Notes under the pieces: generated by a model
What the model was told of the DNA's origin: nothing
Database searches by the model: none
Seen by the model: only the letters and a program-made list of their open reading frames with translations
Made by a program: the position numbers and the translations under genes
Assembly: GCA_900545405.1 (NCBI GenBank)
Contig: UQYT01000023.1
Location: 1-35,101, forward strand
Length of the DNA: 35,101 nt
Source of the DNA: an uncultured Eubacteriales bacterium
GTDB lineage: Bacteria > Bacillota > Clostridia > Oscillospirales > Oscillospiraceae
Direction of reading: 5' to 3'
In this document: positions 8,325 through 17,122 of the stretch, piece by piece
Position numbering within the stretch: position 1 is the stretch's first letter
How the letters are laid out: the number at the start of each line of letters is the position of its first letter

Positions 8325-9212
8325 TTACGGCTGGCGGTAGCAGTCGAGCATCAGATGCTTGAAGAGCTGCTCGTGCACGCTCAGCTTGCGGCCCTTCTTG
8401 GTTATCAGGGAAAAGGGCATGGTGAAGTCGTAGTCCACGAGGTCCAGGACGCAGATCTGGTCCAGGTCCGCCTCGGTTATGTCCGATTGCAGCGTCCTGG
8501 CCACGAGGTTTTCGTTTTTCTTGACGATGTCTATCGCCTGGTGCGGGACCATGCAGACGTAGGCGAGGTTCAGCCTGATGTTGTGCCTTGCAAATTCCTC
8601 CGCTATCGCCGTGCCGGGCACGGTCTTGATCTCGGGCATCAGCAGCGGGACGTTGTCCAGCTCGCGTATGGAGATCTTCCCCTTCTTCGCAAAGGGGTGG
8701 CTCTTGTTGACGATGAACACCTGCTGCACGTTCTCCAGCTCGGTAACGTTGAGCTTCCTGGTGTCGCACTCGCCGTATACCATGCCGAAGGCCGCGTCGC
8801 CCTTCAGGACCATGTCCGTGCAGACTGCGGAGTATTCGTTTATGAGGCTCACGCTGAATTCGTCCGGGGGAGTCAGCAGCAGCTTTTGCAGCGAGGGCGG
8901 CAGCTTCATGAAGCGCCCCATGGTCACGGCCACGGTGATGCTCGTCTTGCCCATCGCCTCGAGTTTGCCGAAATTATAGATCTTGTCCACGTGCTCGACA
9001 ATTACCAGCGCCTCGGAATACACGGATTTGCCGAGGTTCGTCAGTTCCAGCCCGTTCGCGGACCGGTAGAAGAGGTCTGCCATGAGCTCGTCCTCCAGCC
9101 GGCGTATGGCTGCACTTATCCCCTGCGGGCTTATATTGAGGGAAACGGCCGCCTTTGACATGCTGCCCAATTTGCATATTTCAATAAAATACCGGAGCTG
9201 ATTAATATCCAT
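8325..9212 (-). CDS. LysR-family transcriptional regulator, divergent from the CoA-pathway cluster
   Basis: A 295-residue LysR regulator of typical length. The N-terminal winged helix-turn-helix begins MDINQLRYFIEICKLGSMSKAAVSLNISPQGIS and includes AIRRLEDELMADLFYR. A substrate-binding domain follows from about residue 90. The start is preceded by AAGGAG. It is transcribed away from the ten-gene CoA cluster across a 342-base AT-rich gap, the usual arrangement for a LysR activator and its target operon. The inducer is probably the substrate or a CoA-pathway intermediate (inference). It ends at its own terminator and is separate from the sugar-sensor operon. Confidence 0.93.
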   Translation of the reverse strand: MDINQLRYFIEICKLGSMSKAAVSLNISPQGISAAIRRLEDELMADLFYRSANGLELTNLGKSVYSEALVIVEHVDKIYNFGKLEAMGKTSITVAVTMGRFMKLPPSLQKLLLTPPDEFSVSLINEYSAVCTDMVLKGDAAFGMVYGECDTRKLNVTELENVQQVFIVNKSHPFAKKGKISIRELDNVPLLMPEIKTVPGTAIAEEFARHNIRLNLAYVCMVPHQAIDIVKKNENLVARTLQSDITEADLDQICVLDLVDYDFTMPFSLITKKGRKLSVHEQLFKHLMLDCYRQP

Positions 9213-9554
9213 CGTATTCTCCTTCCTGCTAATTATATGGGCACATGTATGTGTATGTATACAGTGAGTTTAATCAATTTAGAGCAAAAAATCCAGCCAT
9301 CTTTTGTTGATGTTGCAACTGATAATTGATAGGTCAGTAACTTAACAATGTTTTGTTGAAGCATAAACAATGTGGATAATGTGCGGAAAAAGCCGTTTAT
9401 TGTCGGAAAAATAGATCCATGATATTTTTTAGACAAAGCAAACCGCCGATTCCCGCAGCTGTCTCTCAACTCAGATTCAGCAAATATTTTTACATTGCGG
9501 AGGGTGGTTTCGGCCGCCGCGCGGGGCCGGACACCCGGGAAAGGAGAAAGGACA
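9213..9554. promoter_or_regulatory. Divergent control region with repeated motifs
   Basis: A 342-base AT-rich gap between the LysR gene and the first CoA-transferase. AACAATGT occurs twice in direct orientation (9344-9351 and 9366-9373), 22 bases apart or about two helical turns. TTTTGTTGA also occurs twice (9302-9310 and 9351-9359), and an 8-bp palindrome GTTGCAAC lies between. These are plausible LysR binding sites. No convincing consensus promoter was found for either direction. Confidence 0.45.
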
Positions 9555-10736
9555 ATGGAGCTTCCTCTCAAGGGCATCCGCATTCTCGACCTCAGCACGA
9601 TGTATCCCGGTCCGCTCTGCACCATGATGCTTGCCGACTTCGGTGCGGAGGTCATCAGGGTGGAACCGCCCAAGGGCGGCGACCTCTGGCGGCTCTCTCA
9701 GCCGAGGGTGAACGGCCTCGGCATGCCGTACCTGCAGGTCAACCGGAACAAGAAGAGCCTCTGCCTGAACCTCAAGGAGCCCGAGGCCAGGGAGATCTTC
9801 TACAAGCTCGTCCGCGGCGCCGACGTCGTCGTCGAGCAGTACCGCCCCGGCGTGGCGGCGAGGCTCGGCATCGACTACGACACGGTGAGCCGACTCAATC
9901 CCAGGCTCGTCTACTGCTCCATCTCCGGCTTCGGCCAGGACGGCCCGTACCGCCTCCGCTCGGGGCACGACCTCAACTACATCAGCTGCGCCGGCATCCT
10001 GGGCCTCACGGCCTGGAAGGGCTGCAAGCCGGCCATCCCCAGCGTGCAGATAGGCGACGTCGGCGGCGGCGCGCTCTACGCCATGAGCGGCATACTCATC
10101 GCGCTCATGGGCGCGAAAGCCACCGGCCGCGGCCAGTATGTGGACACCGCGATGTTCGACGGGGCCATCTCCCTCATGGGCTGGAACGCCTCCGGCTACT
10201 TCGCCACGGGCGAGGACGTGGAGCCCGAGAGCGGCATCCTCCTCGGCCAGCTCGCCTGCTACAACGTCTATGAGACGCGCGACGGCCGCTACATGAGCAT
10301 AGGCGGCGTGGAGGCCCACCTCTGGGCCAACTTCTGCAACGTCATCGGCCGCCCCGAGTACGCCGAATGGCAGCGCGACCTCTCCCGCCAGGACGAGATG
10401 AAGGCGGAGATCTCCCGCATCTTCAAGGAAAAGACGCTTGCCGAGTGGAAGGAGTTCCTCGCGGACGTGGACTGCTGCTGGTCGCCCGTGGCCACGGTGG
10501 GCGAGGCGCTGGAGGACCCGCAGACCAGGGCCCGCGGCATGGTCATCGAGATGACCGACCCCCGGGGCGAGTACGGCACCGTAAAGATGCTCGGCAACCC
10601 CATAAAGCTCTCCGAGACGCCCGCGCGCCGGGAGCTCTTCCCGCCCCGCAAGGGCGAACACACCGACGAGCTGCTCGGCGGCATAGGCTACACGCAGGAA
10701 CAGATCGCGGACCTCCGCGCCCGCGGTGTTGTCTGA
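9555..10736 (+). CDS. Class III (CaiB/BaiF) CoA-transferase 1, AMACR-like subgroup
   Basis: A 393-residue family III CoA-transferase moving CoA between acids, or possibly an acyl-CoA racemase. The start ATG at 9555 follows AAGGAGAAAGG; an in-frame earlier start would lack a ribosome binding site. Family marks: LSTMYPGPLCTMMLADFGAEVIRVEPP, VVVEQYRPGVAARLGIDY, VYCSISGFGQDGPY and TGRGQYVDTAMFDG. The catalytic-site Asp is D139, in SGHDLNY. The HDxNY motif and GDVGGGALYAMSGI resemble alpha-methylacyl-CoA racemase more than the other two transferases in the cluster do. It is first in the cluster and 31 bases before etfB. Confidence 0.9.
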   Translation: MELPLKGIRILDLSTMYPGPLCTMMLADFGAEVIRVEPPKGGDLWRLSQPRVNGLGMPYLQVNRNKKSLCLNLKEPEAREIFYKLVRGADVVVEQYRPGVAARLGIDYDTVSRLNPRLVYCSISGFGQDGPYRLRSGHDLNYISCAGILGLTAWKGCKPAIPSVQIGDVGGGALYAMSGILIALMGAKATGRGQYVDTAMFDGAISLMGWNASGYFATGEDVEPESGILLGQLACYNVYETRDGRYMSIGGVEAHLWANFCNVIGRPEYAEWQRDLSRQDEMKAEISRIFKEKTLAEWKEFLADVDCCWSPVATVGEALEDPQTRARGMVIEMTDPRGEYGTVKMLGNPIKLSETPARRELFPPRKGEHTDELLGGIGYTQEQIADLRARGVV

Positions 10737-10767
10737 ATATCACGGAAAGGATCTAAACAAGAGGGAA

Positions 10768-11553
10768 ATGAGAATTCTGGTTTTTGTAAAGCAGATACCA
10801 AACACCAGCGACGTCAGGCTCGACCCCAGGACCGGCAATCTCTGCCGCGACGGCGTTGCGAGCGTGATAAATCCGCTGGATCTGAACGCCATAGAGGCGG
10901 CGATGCAGCTGAAGGCAGCGCACGGCGGAACGGTAGCCGCCGTCACCATGGGCCCGCCCCAAGCGGCGGACGTGTTGAAAAAGGCCATGGCGCTCGGCTG
11001 CGACGAGAGCTATCTGCTTTCCGACCGCGCCTTCGGCGGCGCGGACACGCTGGCCACGGCCTACACGCTCTCCCAGGCCGTCAGGAAGCTGGGCGCCTTC
11101 GACCTGCTGCTCTTCGGCCAGCACTCCGCCGACGGTGACACGGCCCAGGTCGGCGCGGCCGTTGCGGCCTTCCTGGACATCCCCCAGGTGACGCTCGCCT
11201 CCTCCCTCGAGTGCAGGGACGGCTGGGCCTGCTGCGACAGGTCCCTCAAAAACTGCGTTGAAAAGGTCCGCGTAAAGCTGCCCGCGGCGATAACCGTGTG
11301 CGCAGAGATAAACGACCCTCCCTACGCCTCCCCGCTCGGCATACTCGCCGCCCTGGAAAAGCCCCTGACCGTCTGGTCCGCCGCGGAGCTCGGCGCCGAC
11401 CCCGCCAGGACCGGCACGCCCGGCTCCCCCTCCTCCACCAAGCGCGTATTCCAGCCGCCCAAACGCGGCGGGGCCGTTGAGTTCTTCTCCGGCAGCGCCA
11501 GGGAGGCGGCGGCGCAGTTTGTGGACATGCTCGAAGCCGAGCATCTCATCTGA
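10768..11553 (+). CDS. etfB: Electron transfer flavoprotein beta subunit
   Basis: A 261-residue EtfB/FixA. The start ATG at 10768 follows GAGGGA. Conserved segments are ILVFVKQIPNTSDVRLDPRTGNL, VINPLDLNAIEAAMQLK and the nucleotide-binding stretch FGQHSADGDTAQVGAAVA. With EtfA it forms the FAD-containing heterodimer that passes electrons to or from acyl-CoA dehydrogenases in the cytoplasm. It is 17 bases from etfA, in the same operon as an acyl-CoA dehydrogenase and an Fe-S flavoenzyme, so it very likely serves those. No FixC/FixX partner is present in the window. Confidence 0.93.
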   Translation: MRILVFVKQIPNTSDVRLDPRTGNLCRDGVASVINPLDLNAIEAAMQLKAAHGGTVAAVTMGPPQAADVLKKAMALGCDESYLLSDRAFGGADTLATAYTLSQAVRKLGAFDLLLFGQHSADGDTAQVGAAVAAFLDIPQVTLASSLECRDGWACCDRSLKNCVEKVRVKLPAAITVCAEINDPPYASPLGILAALEKPLTVWSAAELGADPARTGTPGSPSSTKRVFQPPKRGGAVEFFSGSAREAAAQFVDMLEAEHLI

Positions 11554-11570
11554 ATCTGAGGAGTTTAGAC

Positions 11571-12578
11571 ATGGCAGCAAACGATTACAAAGGCATTTGG
11601 GTATTTGCAGAACAGCAGCACGGGCACATCGAGCCCTCCGTCTTCGAGCTTCTCGCCAAGGCGCGCGAGCTTGCGGCGCACAGCGGCGAGGAGGTCACCG
11701 CCGTGCTTCTCGGCTGCGGCATCGCCTCCCTCACGGAGGAGCTCTTCGCCCGCGGCGCGGACGCGGTCATCGCGGCGGAGCACGAGAACCTTGAAAAATA
11801 CAGCGCCCGCCCCTATCAGCAGGCGCTGACCCAGCTGGCCGAAAAATACCGGCCCTCCATCATCCTCTACGGCGCCACCACCCTCGGCCGCGACCTCGCG
11901 CCCAGGATGATGGTCAGCCTCAACACCGGCCTGACGGCCGACGCCATCGACCTCGGCTTCGACGAGGACGGCGTGTTCTATCAGACCACCCCCGCCTACG
12001 GCGGCAAGGTGTTTGCAAACATCGTCATCCCCGAGCGCAGGCCCCAGATGGTCACGGTGCGCCCCCGCGTCTTTGAGGCCCTGGCCCCGGACGCCTCCCG
12101 CAGGGGCTGCGCGGTGTTCGAGCAGGTCGACGTGGACGCCGACGCCTGCTACGAGGTGCTCGAGACGGCGGAAAAGCCCGCCGGCGGCGTGCAGCTCGAG
12201 AAGGCGGAGGTCATAGTCGCCGGCGGCCGCGGCGTCAAGAGCGAGGCCGACCTCGACATGCTCCGCGCTCTGGCCTCCGCCCTCGGCGGACAGGTCGCGG
12301 GCTCAAGGCCGCTCGTCGAGAGCGGGCTGCTCACCCACGAGTATCAGCTCGGCCAATCCGGCAGCACCGTCAAGCCCGAGCTCATCATAAACGTCGCCGT
12401 CTCCGGCTCCGTGCAGTACCGGGTCGGCATGCAGGACGCCAAGCGCATCGCCAGCATCAACCTCGACAAGGCCGCGCCGATATACGGCATATCCCAGTAC
12501 GGCATCGCGGCCAACTTCCGGGACGTCGTCCCCGCCATCACCGAGGAGATAGAAAAACGCAGAAATCACCAATTCTGA
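11571..12578 (+). CDS. etfA: Electron transfer flavoprotein alpha subunit
   Basis: A 335-residue EtfA/FixB. The N-terminal domain begins IWVFAEQQHGHIEPSVFELLAKA. The C-terminal FAD-binding domain has VAGGRGVKSEADLDML, AGSRPLVESGLLTHEYQLGQ and SGSTVKPELIINVAVSGSVQYRVGM. It pairs with EtfB just upstream (GAGGAG ribosome binding site). Whether this Etf performs flavin-based bifurcation, like clostridial Bcd-EtfAB, or simple electron transfer cannot be settled by eye. Confidence 0.93.
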   Translation: MAANDYKGIWVFAEQQHGHIEPSVFELLAKARELAAHSGEEVTAVLLGCGIASLTEELFARGADAVIAAEHENLEKYSARPYQQALTQLAEKYRPSIILYGATTLGRDLAPRMMVSLNTGLTADAIDLGFDEDGVFYQTTPAYGGKVFANIVIPERRPQMVTVRPRVFEALAPDASRRGCAVFEQVDVDADACYEVLETAEKPAGGVQLEKAEVIVAGGRGVKSEADLDMLRALASALGGQVAGSRPLVESGLLTHEYQLGQSGSTVKPELIINVAVSGSVQYRVGMQDAKRIASINLDKAAPIYGISQYGIAANFRDVVPAITEEIEKRRNHQF

Positions 12579-12598
12579 ATAAAAAGGGAGAGAGACCA

Positions 12599-14632
12599 AT
12601 GAAGAAGCTTTACACACCGATGAAGATCAACGGCCTGGAGCTCAAAAACCGCGTAGTGATGTCCCCCATGAGCGTGGGCCACTGCGTCGACGGCATCTTT
12701 GACGCGGCGGCCGCCGATTTCTACCGCACCAGAGCGGAAGGCGGAGTCGGCCTCATAGTTTTCGCCAACATGCAGTGGGACAAGGTGCGCCACGCGCACA
12801 ACGTTCCCCTGCTCACCGATGAGAAGTACATCCCCACCCTCGAGACCATCACCAGCGCCATCCACGAGGGCGGCGCCAAGGTCTTTGCCCAGATAATGCA
12901 CCGCGGCACCTCCGCGCCGCGCGCCACCATAGACGGCCTGGAGGCCGTGGGCCCCTCCGCCGTGCCGCGCAAGTTCACCCACTATGAGATGCCCCGCGCC
13001 CTGACCATCGACGAGATACACGAGTTCGTCCAGTGGCAGGCCGAGGCCGCGGTCATCGCCAAGAAGGCCGGCTTTGACGGCATTGAGCTCGAGACCAACT
13101 CCGGCTACCTCTACGGCCAGTTCTGGTCCCCCCTGACCAACAAGCGCGAGGACGAGTACGGCTGCCAGAACATGGAGAACCGCAACCGCTTCATGGTCGA
13201 GACCCTGACCGCCATCCGCGCCGCCGTCGGCCCCGACTATCCCCTGCAGCTGCGCGTGAGCGGCAGCGACCTGCTCGAGGGCGGCTGCACCGGCGACGAC
13301 ATCGCCGACATCTGCGAGTACCTCGACAAGACCGGCCTCGTGGACTGCTTCTCCATCACCGCCGGCTGGCACGACTCCACCGTGCCCCTCATCACCATGG
13401 AGGTCCCCTTCGGCAACTGGAACTACCTCGGCCGCCAGATAAAGGCCAAGGTCAAGGCCCCCGTCATCATGGGCATGCGCCAGTACATAAAGGAGGCCGA
13501 GGAGGTCGTCGAGCGCGGCGACTTTGACGGCGTGGTCATCGGCCGCCAGTGGCTGGCCGATCCCCAGCTCGTGAACAAGGCCATGCGCGGCGAGTATGAC
13601 CGCATCCGCCCCTGCGTCGGCTGCAACGCCCTCTGCCTCGACGCCGCCCAGGCCGGCAAGGAAGTCGGCTGCATCGGCAACTACGAGTGCAACCGCGAGA
13701 CCGCGCTGCGCAACGCCGAGGGCAAGCTCCCCACCGAGGTCAGGAGCGAGCACCCGGAGCGCATCCTCGTCATCGGCGCCGGCCCCTCCGGCATGGAGTT
13801 CGCCCGCGTCAGCGCCCTGCGCGGCCACAAGGTCACCATCTGGGAAAAGCGCAACCGCACCCTGGGCCTCTCCCTCTACGCCGCCACGCCCCCGAGGCGC
13901 TATGACATCCGCTATCTCGGCCAGTGGCTCGAGCGCGAGTGCCGCGCCCTGGGCGTTGAGATAATCCTCAACAAGGAGGCCACCGCCGAGGACATCCTGG
14001 CCGCCTCCAAGGACTTTGACCGCGTCGTCATCGCCGCCGGCTCCAAGGCCGTCATGCCCCCCATCCCCACCGAGGAGGGCGCCGACATCGTCCACGCCTG
14101 GGACGTGTTCGAGGGCAAGGCCAGGCTCGGCAAGAACGTTGTGGTCGTCGGCGGCGGCGACGTCGGCGTCGAGGTCGCCATGACCATCGCCGAGGTCGGC
14201 ACCATCACCGCCGAGCAGCTCCGCTTCATGATGATCTACAAGACCGAGCCCGAGGCCAAGCTCAAGCAGCTGCTCAACAACGGCGTCTACAAGGTCACCG
14301 TCGTGGAGATGGGCAAGAAGTTCGCCCCCGACATCAACCCCGGCAGCCGCTGGTCCATCATGTACCGCACCAAGCAGCTCGGCGTCAACCTGCTCAAGGA
14401 GACCCGGGTGCTCAAGCTCGGCAAGGGCGCCGTTGAGGTCGAGAACGCCGACGGCAGGCAGTCCATCCCCGCCGACACCATCGTCATCGCCGCCGGCGCC
14501 AGGCCGAACAACGACCTCTACGAGGCGCTCAAGGACAAGCTCCCGAAGGTCGACGCCATCGGCGACTCCGTCAGCGTCGGCCGCATAAACAACGCCGTCG
14601 CGTCCGCTTATCAGCTCGCGATGACCATCTGA
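12599..14632 (+). CDS. 2-enoate reductase / BaiCD-like Fe-S flavoenzyme with atypical active site
   Basis: 677 residues. An Old-Yellow-Enzyme-type TIM barrel (FMN) spans about 1-330, a 4Fe-4S motif has C339, C342, C346 and C358, and FAD and NAD(P) Rossmann parts follow (VIGAGPSGMEFAR near 390, VVVVGGGDVGVEVA near 510). This is the layout of 2,4-dienoyl-CoA reductase, FldZ, BaiCD/BaiH and trimethylamine dehydrogenase. The substrate-binding motif, normally of the form EIHxAHGYL, reads ELETNSGYL (163-171), so the usual His pair is replaced by Glu165 and Ser168. The rest (QFWSPLTNKREDEYG, ENRNRF) is conserved. It probably reduces or oxidises a C=C bond of a pathway intermediate. The substrate is unknown. 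Confidence 0.9.
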   Translation: MKKLYTPMKINGLELKNRVVMSPMSVGHCVDGIFDAAAADFYRTRAEGGVGLIVFANMQWDKVRHAHNVPLLTDEKYIPTLETITSAIHEGGAKVFAQIMHRGTSAPRATIDGLEAVGPSAVPRKFTHYEMPRALTIDEIHEFVQWQAEAAVIAKKAGFDGIELETNSGYLYGQFWSPLTNKREDEYGCQNMENRNRFMVETLTAIRAAVGPDYPLQLRVSGSDLLEGGCTGDDIADICEYLDKTGLVDCFSITAGWHDSTVPLITMEVPFGNWNYLGRQIKAKVKAPVIMGMRQYIKEAEEVVERGDFDGVVIGRQWLADPQLVNKAMRGEYDRIRPCVGCNALCLDAAQAGKEVGCIGNYECNRETALRNAEGKLPTEVRSEHPERILVIGAGPSGMEFARVSALRGHKVTIWEKRNRTLGLSLYAATPPRRYDIRYLGQWLERECRALGVEIILNKEATAEDILAASKDFDRVVIAAGSKAVMPPIPTEEGADIVHAWDVFEGKARLGKNVVVVGGGDVGVEVAMTIAEVGTITAEQLRFMMIYKTEPEAKLKQLLNNGVYKVTVVEMGKKFAPDINPGSRWSIMYRTKQLGVNLLKETRVLKLGKGAVEVENADGRQSIPADTIVIAAGARPNNDLYEALKDKLPKVDAIGDSVSVGRINNAVASAYQLAMTI

Positions 14633-14681
14633 CAGCGCACAATTGCCCCCGGCATCAATATATAAGGAGGAACGAATCAAT

Positions 14682-15887
14682 ATGGAAATGATGCTCGACG
14701 ATGTGAAGATCCTTGATTTCACCACGAATGTCGCCGGCCCCGGTGCCAGCGCGATGGCCTCCGACTTCGGCGCGAAAGTCATCAAGATCGAGTCCCAGTC
14801 CGGCGACTCCGCCCGCACCTACGCCCCCTTCATGGACGGCAAGGGCATGACCCACGCCTGGATAAACCGCGGCAAGAAGTCCGTGGTCATGAACCTCAAG
14901 GACCCCCGCGCCATCGAGGTATGCAAGAAGCTCATAAAGGAGGCCGACGTCCTGGTCGAGGGCTTCCGCCCCGGCGTCATGGACAGGCTCGGCCTGGGCT
15001 ATGACGTCTGCAAGGAGATCAACCCCGGCCTCGTCTACTGCTCCGTCAGCGCCTTCGGCCAGACCGGCCCCTATGCCCAGCGCCCCGGCTTCGACCTGCT
15101 CGGCCAGGCACTCTCCGGCATGATCAGCGTCAACGGCGAGAAGGGCGGCCACCCCATCAAGCACGGCGTCACCATCGCCGACTACTTCGCCGGCCCCAAC
15201 GCCTACGCCGCCATCATGACCGCGCTGCACTATCAGCGCCGCACCGGCAAGGGCCAGCACATCGACGTCTCCCTGCTCCAGGGCATGATCTATCTCAACA
15301 GCACCATCGACCGCCTTAACGACGGCGTCATCGTCAAGCCCAACGGCGGCCACCACAGCGCGCTGTGCCCCTTCGGCGGCTTCTGGAACGACAAGGGCGA
15401 GGGCGTCATCATCTGCGCGCCCAACCCGAAGGCCTGGGCCGCTGTCGCCAAGGCCATGGACCGCCCCGACTTCCTGACAGACCCCAAGTACGCCACTGTC
15501 AACGTCCGCGCCAAGTACCAGGAGGAGATCATCGCCGAGATCGAGGCCTGGCTGAGCACCTTCCCCAACATGGACGCCGCCATCGAGCACATGATGGCCT
15601 GCGACGTGCCCTGCTGCAAGATAAACAATGACCAGGACGTCGTGAACGATCCCCAGGTCAAGCACATGGGCTACATCGTCCAGGCTCCCACCCCCGACGA
15701 CGTCACCAGCCGCGACACCTTCCTCACCCGCGGCCCCAACGCCTTCTTCTCCGAGACCCCGGGCTACATCCACAAGGCGGCCACTCTCGGCCAGAACACC
15801 CACGAGGTGCTCGCCGGCCTCGGCTACAGCGAGGACGAGATCGCCCAGATGATGGCCGACTGGAAGCCCAACGCCGACAAAGTCTGA
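14682..15887 (+). CDS. Class III (CaiB/BaiF) CoA-transferase 2
   Basis: A 401-residue formyl-CoA-transferase/CaiB-type enzyme. The start ATG at 14682 follows ATAAGGAGG. Family marks: LDFTTNVAGPGASAMASDFGA, INRGKKSVVMNLKDP, VLVEGFRPGVMDRLGLGYD, VSAFGQTGPYAQRPGFDLLGQALSG and TGKGQHIDVSL. The likely catalytic Asp is D138 (PGFDLL). It probably transfers CoA from a product acyl-CoA to fresh substrate, as CaiB does for carnitine. It lies between the Fe-S flavoenzyme and the acyl-CoA dehydrogenase. It is clearly diverged from transferases 1 and 3, so the three are probably not redundant copies. Confidence 0.92.
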   Translation: MEMMLDDVKILDFTTNVAGPGASAMASDFGAKVIKIESQSGDSARTYAPFMDGKGMTHAWINRGKKSVVMNLKDPRAIEVCKKLIKEADVLVEGFRPGVMDRLGLGYDVCKEINPGLVYCSVSAFGQTGPYAQRPGFDLLGQALSGMISVNGEKGGHPIKHGVTIADYFAGPNAYAAIMTALHYQRRTGKGQHIDVSLLQGMIYLNSTIDRLNDGVIVKPNGGHHSALCPFGGFWNDKGEGVIICAPNPKAWAAVAKAMDRPDFLTDPKYATVNVRAKYQEEIIAEIEAWLSTFPNMDAAIEHMMACDVPCCKINNDQDVVNDPQVKHMGYIVQAPTPDDVTSRDTFLTRGPNAFFSETPGYIHKAATLGQNTHEVLAGLGYSEDEIAQMMADWKPNADKV

Positions 15888-15931
15888 CAAGTCCGGTGAT
15901 TCCCGGCTGAATTTGATAAGGAGGAAAACAG

Positions 15932-17089
15932 ATGGAAAGGAAACTCCCGTTCCAGTGGCAGCACAACGAGTTCAGAGAGGCCTTCGGCGCCTTTCTCGAC
16001 AAGGAAGCCGTCCCCTACTACGACGAGTGGTGCAATGACCACGGCGTCCCCCATTCCTACTTTGAGAAGATGGGCCAGGCGGGCTTCATGGCCATGTGGG
16101 TGGACAAGAAGTACGGCGGCGCCGGCTGCACCGGCGACTTCCTGTACACGGTCATAAAGGCCGAGGAATACTCCAAGCGCGGCCTCAACTGCATCTTCTC
16201 CCGCCTCTCCGGCGACGTCGTCGCCCCCTACATTGCCGAAAACGGCACCGAGGAGCAGCGCCAGAAGTGGCTGCCTAAGATAGTCCGCGGCGAGACCGTC
16301 ATGGCCGTGTGCATGACCGAGCCCGACTTCGGCTCCGACCTCGCCCACATCCAGTGCAGCGCCGTGGACATGGGCGACCACTACGTCGTCAACGGCTGCA
16401 AGACCTTCATCTCCAACGGCATGGTCGCCGACCTCTTCGTGGTCGCCGTCCGGACCAATCCGAATGCAGAGAAGGCCCACAAGGGCATCAGCCTCCTGCT
16501 CATAGAAGCCGACTCCGAGGGTCTGACCAGACAGCTCATCCCGAAGATCGGCCTGCAGGCTCAGGACACCGCCCAGATCTTCTTCGACAACGTCAAGGTC
16601 CCCAAGTCCAACCTCATCGGCGAGGAAAACCGCGGCTTCTACGTCCTCATGCAGCACCTCGAGGCCGAGCGAATCATGGCCGCCTACGGCTCCATCGGCA
16701 CTGTCGAGCACACCCTCGCGCTCACCAAGGAGTACGTCAAGCAGAGGATACTCTTCGGCAAACCGCTCTCCTCCTTCCAGAACACGCAGTACAAGCTGGC
16801 CCAGCTGAACACCGAGTACAACCTCGCGCTCAACTACCTCGACTGCGTCCTGCTCGACTACATGGCCGGCAAGAAGGACATCAACACCGACTGCTCCATG
16901 ATAAAGTACTACACCTCCGAGCTGGCCTTCCGCGCCGCGGACGTGTGCGTGCAGCTCTTCGGCGGCTACGGCATCTGCACCGAGGTACCCATCTCCAGGC
17001 AGTTCTGCGACACCCGCATCATGCGCTTCATGGGCGGCACCACCGAGACCCAGATGGGCGTCGTCGCCGGCGGCCTCGGCATCAAATAA
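15932..17089 (+). CDS. Acyl-CoA dehydrogenase / enoyl-CoA reductase (CaiA-like)
   Basis: A 385-residue FAD-dependent acyl-CoA dehydrogenase of normal length with an AAGGAGG ribosome binding site. Family marks: CMTEPDFGSDLAHI (127-140), GCKTFISNG, FFDNVKVPKSNLIGEENRGF and QLFGGYGICTEVPISRQFCDTRI. The usual C-terminal catalytic Glu (motif YEGT) is absent: the region reads FMGGTTE, with Gly368 at that place. A Glu is present as LEAER (E246), the position used in isovaleryl- and long-chain acyl-CoA dehydrogenases, so E246 is the probable base. With EtfAB it may work as a reductase of an enoyl-CoA, as CaiA does, or as an oxidase. Confidence 0.92.
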   Translation: MERKLPFQWQHNEFREAFGAFLDKEAVPYYDEWCNDHGVPHSYFEKMGQAGFMAMWVDKKYGGAGCTGDFLYTVIKAEEYSKRGLNCIFSRLSGDVVAPYIAENGTEEQRQKWLPKIVRGETVMAVCMTEPDFGSDLAHIQCSAVDMGDHYVVNGCKTFISNGMVADLFVVAVRTNPNAEKAHKGISLLLIEADSEGLTRQLIPKIGLQAQDTAQIFFDNVKVPKSNLIGEENRGFYVLMQHLEAERIMAAYGSIGTVEHTLALTKEYVKQRILFGKPLSSFQNTQYKLAQLNTEYNLALNYLDCVLLDYMAGKKDINTDCSMIKYYTSELAFRAADVCVQLFGGYGICTEVPISRQFCDTRIMRFMGGTTETQMGVVAGGLGIK

Positions 17090-17122
17090 GCTTCCTAAAA
17101 CCTTAAAAGAGTGGGGTTCCCA

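Noticed and set aside
12566..14818. A 750-codon open frame on the minus strand opposite the Fe-S flavoenzyme gene
   Set aside because: GC-rich codon bias leaves the antisense frame open; the product is low-complexity (Asp/Gly/Val/Leu/Ala rich) with no domain, and the plus strand encodes a clear enzyme.
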